From NCBI GenBank assembly GCA_949825045.1, contig OX463818.1:35356906-35420905 (forward strand): 64,000 bases of DNA. Reading direction: 5' to 3'. The stretch's first letter is position 1, and each line of letters starts with the position of its first letter. This DNA is from Argyresthia goedartella (lineage: Eukaryota; Arthropoda; Insecta; Lepidoptera; Argyresthiidae). The position numbers were made by a program, and so were the translations under genes. Positions 57,994-64,000 of this stretch are shown in pieces. The notes under the pieces were generated by a model. That model was not told the origin of the DNA and made no database searches. It saw only the letters and a list, made by a program, of their open reading frames with translations.

Positions 57994-58416
57994 ATGGTTA
58001 GACGTTGGTTCACGATGTGTGTGTTTTCTAATGGAGAATATGCTGACAATCTCATGAGTTACGGGTATTGTCAAGGGAATTCCCGAGCAGCCCGGGCAGA
58101 GTATGTGCTGCGTCATCCAGGTCGTCGAGTGCCAGATGTTTCCATGTTTGTTGGTGCTCACGGTCGACTTAGAGAAACTGGCATGGTGCAGACGAAATAC
58201 GGGTTTGGGTATACCACGTGTGTGTGACGTCGACGTGGAGGAAGAAATACAATGATATTTCCAAGAGATCTACAAATGTCGGTGCTCAACAGCTTGGCAT
58301 CCCACAGTGGAAAGTGTGGTTCACCGTGCAAACTACTGTAAACTACTCTTATCACTTAACCCCAGTTCATGTGATTAAAGTAGGTTATCCCATTAGACGT
58401 ATGGAAGTTAAAAATA
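57994..58416 (+). pseudogene. DUF4817-like helix-turn-helix protein of a mobile element, truncated
   Basis: From ATG 57994 the frame reads MVRRWFTMCVFSNGEYADNL, then MSYGYCQGNSRAARAEYVLR, HPGRRVPDVSMFVGAHGRLR and ETGMVQTKYG. This has the pattern of the insect DUF4817 helix-turn-helix domain (E..DM...YG.A.GN...A...Y..R.P.RR.P....F.....RLRETG). A frameshift follows at about 58200. A second helix-turn-helix (QQLGIPQWKVWFTVQ, then YHLTPVHVIKVG and RRME) continues in another frame at 58275-58410. The downstream catalytic-type region is absent because a family A repeat begins at 58417. It would have bound element DNA; this copy is dead. Confidence 0.75.
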
Positions 58417-58637
58417 ATTTTATCTACACACGTATGATAAACCCTCTTTACTGCGTTCAAAAACCGCACGTTACAATCAGCATTATGTTAAACTACTTGG
58501 TAAAAACTCGTTTCGTATCTGGAATACTACACATAATGGTCATTATGTGTAGTTTTTCTACATATAATGACATTCAAATTTCGAACGCCGACGCCCACCC
58601 GCGTGCCGTCCCTAGTTTGTCTGTGAAGTTGGTACTG
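58417..58637 (+). mobile_element. Family A element, copy 4, right part missing
   Basis: It starts ATTTTATCTACACACGTATG, contains AAAAACCGCACGTTACAATC and the hairpin CTACACATAATGACC-like with its complement, and ends CTGTGAAGTTGGTAC at 58637. It truncates the DUF4817 fragment on the left and abuts a LINE end on the right. Confidence 0.82.
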
Positions 58638-58655
58638 ACATTCAAATTTCGAATG

Positions 58656-58752
58656 GCCCAATGTAGAGAAGTGGCAAAAAATGTCGATTGCTGAGTATAT
58701 GTAAATATCTACAGTGATAAAGACATTTGGAATTTGGAATTTGTAATTTGGC
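58656..58752 (+). mobile_element. LINE 3' terminus with TTGGAAT repeat tail
   Basis: CCAATGTAGAGAAGTGGCAA, AAAATGTCGATTGCTGAGTA, TATCTACAGTGATAAAGACA and then TTTGGAATTTGGAATTTG match the reverse complement of the 49551 end. It is about 100 bp, an extreme 5' truncation. Confidence 0.85.
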
Positions 58753-59082
58753 TCGGCAATCCAAATTAGAAGAGAGTAAAAGGATCATAGCGAAGATTTA
58801 CTGTGAACATCTGGATGGGAATTATTAACAAACATTTAATTAGACCGATTTTTTTGCCACAAAATTTGAAGATTACTGTCCAGCTCACTACTTTAGCAGT
58901 ATCCTAGACAATCGATTAACTAATTTCTGACTAAGGAGTATCATGTACCAATGTCATCCTATCGCAAATGAAGAAATTTTGAAAAAGTATTATTGACGCG
59001 TCTGAACAAATTAGAAGGTTGGTTAAAAGAGAATTGAGAAGTAGATTACAAAATTGTATTGGAACAGGGGAGCTCTTGTTGA
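58753..59082. other. AT-rich interval, no gene seen
   Basis: Nothing recognised. Confidence 0.35.
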
Positions 59083-59396
59083 ATAAATACAGTTTAAAAA
59101 AACTAAAAAACAAGCTTTTAAAGCACTTCGAACTAAAAAGTTAAATATTATTTTTAATATAAACTTAAAACAATAATGAATAAAAAATACTATTATTATT
59201 ATGAAACAAAAAGCGTCGAGCGCTCGATGTAGGTACGAAAGATATGGAACAAACCGCCCGACGCTTTTTTTTTCACAATAATAATAGTATTTTTTATTCA
59301 TTATTGTTTTAAGGTTATATAAAAAAAATATTTTTAACTTTTTAGTTCGAAGTGCTTCAAAAGCGCGTTTTTAAATTTTTTAAACTGTATTTATTT
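59083..59396. repeat. Large foldback: about 130-bp inverted arms around a 45-bp centre
   Basis: The left arm (AATAAATACAGTTTAAAAAA, GCACTTCGAACTAAAAAGTT, CAATAATGAATAAAAAATAC, AAAAAGCGTCG) is repeated in reverse complement on the right with a small number of differences. The centre at about 59212-59256 contains AGCGCTCG. No coding is evident. It could be a foldback transposon or a source of long hairpin RNA. Confidence 0.9.
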
Positions 59397-59757
59397 TTCA
59401 TTTTTTAGTTCGAGTTTAGTTCGATTCACTTGCTCTCACACAGAGGTTGTGTGAGAAATATATTAATCCTGGCGATCGTAATCAGGATAATGAGATAAAC
59501 TTATGAAATTATTACATTGTCGCTGATTCTTGATAAGTGTACAAAGTTTGAATTGAATCTGTCCGTTTAAAGTGGGTCAAAATCGAGTCCAAAGGAGTCG
59601 GTTACATACAAACAAACACACATACAGGTGAAGCTAATAAAAGCGTGATAACATGTATAGAAAATACTCTAGCTGGGAGCCAATTTCATAGATAATACAT
59701 ATTTCGTCTTTAATCAATAGCTTTTAATTAATTATACTTGTATAATTATTATCTGTG
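59397..59757. other. AT-rich interval, no gene seen
   Basis: TCACACAGAGGTTGTGTGA near 59437 is a small hairpin. AATCTGTCCGTTTAAAGTGG near 59556 may be a repeat remnant. Confidence 0.35.
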
Positions 59758-59915
59758 TGCACACTAGGACCATGTGTCGTGGGAACCAGAAACAGCGACA
59801 TCACAATCGTATAAACATCCAAGACCTGTTTTTTTTCATTATCCCCAGCCGGGGATCGAACCCGGGACCTCTCGCATGGTAGGCAGAACCACTACCGCAG
59901 CGCCACGGAGGCCGT
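59758..59915 (-). mobile_element. SINE-3, reverse orientation
   Basis: From the right, GGCCTCCGTGGCGCTGCGGT, GTTCTGCCTACCATGCGAG and the B box GGTTCGATCCC with CCGGCTGGGG form the tRNA-like head. The body ends with CTGTTTCTGGTTCCCACGAC. Confidence 0.82.
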
Positions 59916-60112
59916 CATAGCTAGAGAACTGGAGATAATTTTGGAATTGTATGCACAAACAGTTACTAACTACATTTTTGTGGTGACACTGCTATAGTCA
60001 AAACATTAAGTAAACCTGTTGTAATTGTTTTCCTCATAAGCCTTTTTATAAGGATTTTATTATGGGGTTTTTCTAAGTGGTTGGTATTTGGTGACGGGCA
60101 TTCGGGTGAAGA
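59916..60112. other. Short interval, nothing recognised
   Basis: AT-rich sequence between two SINE pieces. Confidence 0.3.
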
Positions 60113-60185
60113 CCCGAATGGCCGAGTCGGCAGTGACCCTGCCTACGAAACCAAGGGTCCCGGGTTCGAGTCCCGGTGGGCGCAA
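60113..60185 (+). mobile_element. SINE-2 head only (tRNA-like, A and B boxes intact)
   Basis: TGGCCGAGTCGG fits the A-box consensus perfectly and GGTTCGAGTCC the B box. The SINE body is absent. Its match to the SINE-2 heads, rather than a canonical cloverleaf, argues against a true tRNA gene. Confidence 0.8.
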
Positions 60186-61054
60186 GTTATAGTTCTGAAC
60201 TTGTAATCACAAACTATTGCTAACGTGCTACTCGCTTTATATCTTCCCTACTACTATTATGTATTCTGTGCTTTCGGTAGTAAATCATTTTTAGCTGCAA
60301 AAGTGTTGAAGTATCGTATTCAACACGCGTGGTTACATCCATGTAAAGAAAACCTCGCTGTTGTAACGTAACCTAAACAAACACCAAAAAAGCTTCTGTA
60401 TTTTAATTTATCCGATAAATTTAACCCTTTTTTAGGCACCCAACAAACCTGTTAAACGTTCTGTTTTCGATAAACACTTTTTGTTATAATTATTCCCATC
60501 TCGTGTGCCAATAAACTGTAAACAATAATAATTTCATATGCCATATTTTCTTTACCGTCAACAGAGCCTTATTACATTATAATTTAAAGGCCGTTTTAGC
60601 TTGTTTATATAATTTTAAAGTAGTGTAATAAGTTGCAAGGCAGTCTGGGCAGGTATTAGGGCTGCATAAGCGCTGTATAAGTTGCGTGGAGGTTGTATCC
60701 TTTTTAGTTGGAGCCTAATTGTAGGTTCTCGACGCCTCGCGGATGCTCGCCTCCTTACTAGGGCTACCTATCCAGTTCGATATTAAAAAGTTATATTTAA
60801 ATAAATATTTATGCAATCTTTTGTTTTTTTTTTTTCAGAGAAATTAAGCTCATAATATCTTTTTGCTATTTAAATGCTGTTAGTGCTATTTTCATACAAA
60901 AATAGTCTTGACTTTTACTCTTGTTAATTTAAAAATATTTTACGGTTTACGACATACCTGCAGAATTATCTGATGTATAATTAGGATAACCACGTGACAT
61001 GCGTGATCAGGTGATCTGTCAATATTTCAAAATGGCCGCGTCACTCCACTGCTC
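60186..61054. other. Interval with no recognised gene
   Basis: AT-rich, with a moderate-GC patch at 60630-60770. Nothing assigned. Confidence 0.35.
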
Positions 61055-61275
61055 AAGGGGATAGTTGCTCACGTCCGCAAGAAATACTTGGCTCGCGCCG
61101 CCCTGCACGGTTCCCCTGGGTGGTGCTAACTAGCAACAAAGTAATCTCAAGACCTCCATTACCGAGTATCTCGAGAGAAAATCTGACTAAATTGTGATTT
61201 TTCAAATCCGTTTAACACTGGCAGAATTAAACTCAAAAGAGGTTAGACACGCCATTAATAAAGAAGAGGAGAAAA
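61055..61275 (+). repeat. Direct repeat pair, copy 1 (partner 63305-63490)
   Basis: TGCTCACGTCCGCAAGAAATACTTGG, TGCACGGTTCCCCTGGGT and GTTAGACACGCCATTAATAA align with GCTCACGCCCGCAGGAAATA and the following sequence at 63320, in the same order and orientation. Confidence 0.7.
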
Positions 61276-61560
61276 AGAAGAAAACACAGTTAACTCTGGC
61301 TACATCCCCGTCGACACAGGTTAGTCCACAACTCGCCACAGACTATGATTACCAGGTGTCAATATCAATAAACCGCCTCCTGCCACAAATCACACAGTGC
61401 TACAACCGATAATTAGTAGTTGTTATGTGTAGTGCTGACAATCTATAGGAGACATCGATATCCTATCCATCTGGCAATAACGCAAATTTCAATAGGACTA
61501 ACGATTATGGGACACTATTGATACATATTGGTAATACGATTGATTATTAGTAATTAGTAT

Positions 61561-61723
61561 CTATCGATAGTAAACACACGTAGCGACATGCGCTTCCCTA
61601 TGGGGGTCGGCAGAGGTCAGTTACGCAATAGAAATTTTTACGAGACATTTTTGGGGTTCTTTCGAATGTTAACAGTGTTGTTTATTTTGTACCATAGTAG
61701 ATTTCATCGTCAACTATCGATAG
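61561..61723. promoter_or_regulatory. Two CTATCGATAG palindromes (DREF-like sites)
   Basis: The 10-bp palindrome CTATCGATAG occurs at 61561-61570 and 61714-61723, containing the TATCGATA core bound by DREF in Drosophila. GC-rich sequence follows directly. A promoter role is inference only. Confidence 0.3.
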
Positions 61724-61744
61724 TACGCCAGCACTATGCGTCGC

Positions 61745-61962
61745 GGGCGAGTAGCGGGGCGGGGCGGGCAGCGCGTAATGTGACGCACTCGTGTGTGGCG
61801 GCCCTGCGTCATCTCCGGGACGGCGCCGGCGCAGGCAGCCGCGTTGGGACTGTGTTGTTGTTACCGGGAGAGCAGGACTTCTAATGAAGTCTCTGTAGCG
61901 TAGCCGTTGAGATTCTCCCTCAAAAGCCTTACGACATCTCCAGTGCAAAAGCGATGCTAAGA
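61745..61962 (+). repeat. GC-rich direct repeat pair, copy 1 (partner 62085-62290)
   Basis: GGGGCGGGGCGGGC, GTAATGTGACGC-CTCGTGT, GCCCTGCGTCATCTCC, GGCGCCGGCGCAGG and GTTGGGACTGTGTTGTT are all found in the same order in copy 2. Frames across it differ between copies. Confidence 0.8.
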
Positions 61963-62084
61963 CTTTTCCCCGACTAGGACCACAGAATTCCAGAACAGAC
62001 CTCTTAAAAATATGACGTACCTACTATATAAATTGCTAAACGAGGACGTAACAGTGCCTCTCTCACTTTATCTGGGAAAATATG

Positions 62085-62290
62085 GGGAGGGGCGGGCGGT
62101 AGTAATGTGACGCGCTCGTGTCTGTTGGCCCTGTGTCATTTCCTGGGCGGCGCCGCCGGCGCAGGATTGTAACGTTAGGACTGTATTGTTCTTACCAGTA
62201 CCAGAAGAACAGAACTGTATTGGATATGTCTGTTTAAAGACGTGGAAAGCATTCGCGAGGGATTGAAGACACATCAGTGCCAACTCCACA
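62085..62290 (+). repeat. GC-rich direct repeat pair, copy 2
   Basis: This is the partner of 61745-61962, about 340 bp downstream. It has GGGGCGGGCGGTAGTAATGT, GGCGCCGCCGGCGCAGG and TTAGGACTGTATTGTTCTTA. Confidence 0.8.
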
Positions 62291-62769
62291 ATTTTCTCGA
62301 GCTACCATTACTATTGATGCTCCGGGGATCGTATCACGGCGAAAGTAAACAAAACTCACAGGTCTACATTAAGATTCAGATGCTTATTTGCTTCCCATAA
62401 TAGGTCAATCCAATCCAACAGTCATATTATTTTCTCACAAAGCCCAACAAAGTCATGCGAAATGACGTTATATAATGAGATATGCGGTTAAGGGCCGAAC
62501 CATACAAACACAACGGGCCCACCGCTCGGCTTGGGCCGCGCAAATTGAAAAATAAACATTTTGACTGATTCCACTCGGAGCCTGATGGGAAAATGACCCG
62601 TTGACGGGTCGGGCGGCCCGGCGAGGCCCGGTGCCGGGTCGTTGGCACCGCTCACCTGCAAATTGTGCAAACTGACGATCCGCCAAATTGCAAACACTCA
62701 GTTTGCTTCTTTATGAGCACGAGTTCACTGATCAGCCCTTTGCTAGCTCAAATCTGCTAGATACTGTGG
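62291..62769. other. Interval with GC-rich patch, no gene assigned
   Basis: 62500-62680 is GC-rich with overlapping minus-strand frames of 69-73 codons. Those frames start at non-ATG codons. A donor-like CAGGTGAGC lies on the minus strand near 62655 but has no ATG upstream in frame. Confidence 0.35.
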
Positions 62770-62885
62770 AAACTGGCGATGGGTTAGCCCCCGTCACACA
62801 AAATAGAGTATTGAATAACTGGCTTCACGTGGGCGCCATTGCGCCTCTCCTCTTCGTATGGGAAATGGCGTGATGCTGTTTGTTT
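62770..62885 (+). mobile_element. SINE-1 3' part
   Basis: GGCGATGGGTTAGCCCCCGT, GAGTATTGAATAACTGGCTT, CACGTGGGCGCCATTGCGCC and ATGGCGTGATGCTGTTTG match the SINE-1 end. The head is missing. Confidence 0.82.
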
Positions 62886-62934
62886 TTTTGTCAAATCGAC
62901 CGAAATTGTGGAAAATTACAGGTGTACCAGTACT

Positions 62935-63262
62935 ATACGTCAATTGACAGGTGCCCCAGCACCACACGTCAATTAATAATAATACCTTGGACACCTTTTA
63001 CACACATTGATCTAGCCCCAAACTAGGATTCCCTGTATCTTTGGTACTAGACAACTATACACATACTTATATAGATAAATATTATACTTAGATAGATAAA
63101 CAACCATGACTAGGGTACAAACATCCGTTCTCATCAAACAAACATTTGCCCCCACCGGGACTCGAACCCGGGACCCTTGGTTTCGTAGGCAGCGTCACTG
63201 CCGACTCGGTCATTCGGGTCGTCAATTGACAGGTGTCTTAGCACTACGCGTCAATTTGACAT
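62935..63262. repeat. About 30-bp minisatellite split by a SINE
   Basis: CGTCAATTGACAGGTGCCCC and CAGCACCACACGTCAAT lie left of the SINE-2 copy. TCAATTGACAGGTGTCTTAG and CACTACGCGTCAATTTGACA lie right of it. Confidence 0.7.
62974..63221 (-). mobile_element. SINE-2, reverse orientation, full copy
   Basis: The left end is the TAA microsatellite and ACCTTGGACACC. The head at the right carries a perfect B box. It is flanked by TCAAT on both sides, possibly the target duplication, within the minisatellite. Confidence 0.9.
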
Positions 63263-63304
63263 GACATGCGTCGGATTGATGTTTATTTGAGTTAGCGAAT
63301 TAGA

Positions 63305-63490
63305 GACGGGGGAAATAATCGCTCACGCCCGCAGGAAATACTTGGATCCCACAGCCATGCACGTTCCCCCTGGGTAGTGCTGAGGAACAACAAATCAATA
63401 CTAAACTTTCCAATTACAGTGAAATCTATAAAAACTGCTGATATTGGCGTAATTAACCTAGTTGTTAGACCGCCATTAATTAAGAAATTG
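63305..63490 (+). repeat. Direct repeat pair, copy 2
   Basis: This aligns with 61055-61275. Copy-specific differences and indels are common. Confidence 0.65.
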
Positions 63491-64000
63491 ATTGAATACC
63501 ACTGAACCGGCCCAAACTGAGCGAGCACGGGAAGAGATCAGAGACTTGGATTGGCGTTTATTCGCTTCGACCTTTCCTTTTGCAATTGCTACCCAGCGAA
63601 CACGAGGCGTAAGTAGGTAAACGATTAGTTTGATGGGGACAGTATCTCGACTACGAAAAGTATTTTTTTTAACATCACAAACAAATATTTATATTCTCGC
63701 ACATACATTGCTTCTGGCCCCTCACAAGGATATATCCTGTGTTGTGGTAACCAGGAACTACGTCATACAGATTTGCCACACGTCAAGTCATTTTGTGTTG
63801 TGTGCTCCTTTACGTAAGCCGCCATTATGGTCTTTGTAGGGCCATCTAGCCCAGGAAACTTAAGAGTTTGAAACTGCATAAACCCTAAATTTTGGCATCC
63901 TTAATTTTGTCCCAAAAGTCACAATAAATCACGTGTCCGCGTCGGTTTTCCGCAAATATCTCGCTTCTTATGGTTTCAATGATGATAGCATCTCACAATA
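63491..64000. other. Interval with no recognised gene
   Basis: 63700-63770 (GTTGTGGTAACCAGGAACTA) resembles the SINE-3 body end in reverse. Nothing else was seen up to the window edge. Confidence 0.35.

Noticed and set aside
57751..58161. 136-codon minus-strand frame
   Set aside because: It is antisense to the DUF4817-like fragment and overlaps the SINE-2 head; it is a shadow frame.
60113..60185. Functional tRNA gene
   Set aside because: It matches the SINE-2 heads at five other sites, and I could not fit a canonical cloverleaf; it is better explained as a SINE head.
62468..62697. Minus-strand exon starting LADRQFAQFA with a CAGGTGAGC donor
   Set aside because: The first codon is TTG and no in-frame ATG lies upstream near it; the donor alone is insufficient.

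Overview
The window looks like intergenic DNA from an insect, most probably a moth or butterfly (Lepidoptera). The evidence is the AT-rich background, several tRNA-derived SINE families with conserved Pol III A and B boxes, decayed non-LTR retrotransposons with typical lepidopteran 3' ends, a DD37D mariner, and many short inverted-repeat (MITE-like) elements. The order-level call is inference from recognised repeat types; I could not search a database. I see no convincing intact host protein-coding gene. Most open frames are 60-125 codons, many begin at GTG or TTG rather than ATG, and most fall inside repeats. The only coding sequences I recognise belong to mobile elements, and all are broken.

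Layout. 1-4711 is an 83-bp satellite array of about 57 units that runs off the left edge. 4788-5116 is the first of four copies of a dispersed repeat (family A). 5161-14300 is AT-rich and holds a small inverted-repeat element, an intact-looking SINE with a perfect 12-bp target duplication (9285-9615), paired dispersed repeats (10410-12388), a 27-bp tandem repeat (12475-12663) and a common 'GTCC/GTCTGTC' repeat (13404-13790). 14305-15560 holds another MITE, a possible short first coding exon (14574) and a cluster of near-perfect palindromes. 20905-25600 holds MITEs, a 43-bp array of exactly 20 units (23506-24367) and a SINE variant. 28578-29396 is a SINE tail joined to a frameshifted LINE reverse-transcriptase fragment, followed by a 60-nt near-perfect hairpin.

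35391-37543 is a dense nest of MITEs: family A inside family B, then families D and C with TA target duplications, then another B carrying a LINE 3' tail. 40847-49006 holds further SINEs and repeats, a G-quadruplex motif, an inverted SINE pair around CpG-rich DNA, and a 59-bp array. 49176-51885 looks like a composite region bounded by inverted sequence and filled with later insertions. 53373-55620 is a non-LTR reverse transcriptase on the minus strand interrupted by a DD37D mariner, with a deletion that appears to have removed the mariner 3' end and the middle of the reverse transcriptase. 57994-58410 is a fragment of a DUF4817-type mobile-element protein cut short by a family A repeat. 59083-59396 is a large foldback. 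60113-63490 holds SINE pieces, direct GC-rich duplications and two DREF-like palindromes.

The genes do not form a pathway. The biology on show is repeated nesting of transposable elements and local amplification of tandem arrays. The observations I rate most worth checking are a shared core segment found inside otherwise different TIR elements, the short hairpin at 29414-29473, the large foldback at 59083-59396, and the block-duplication structure of the two longest arrays.
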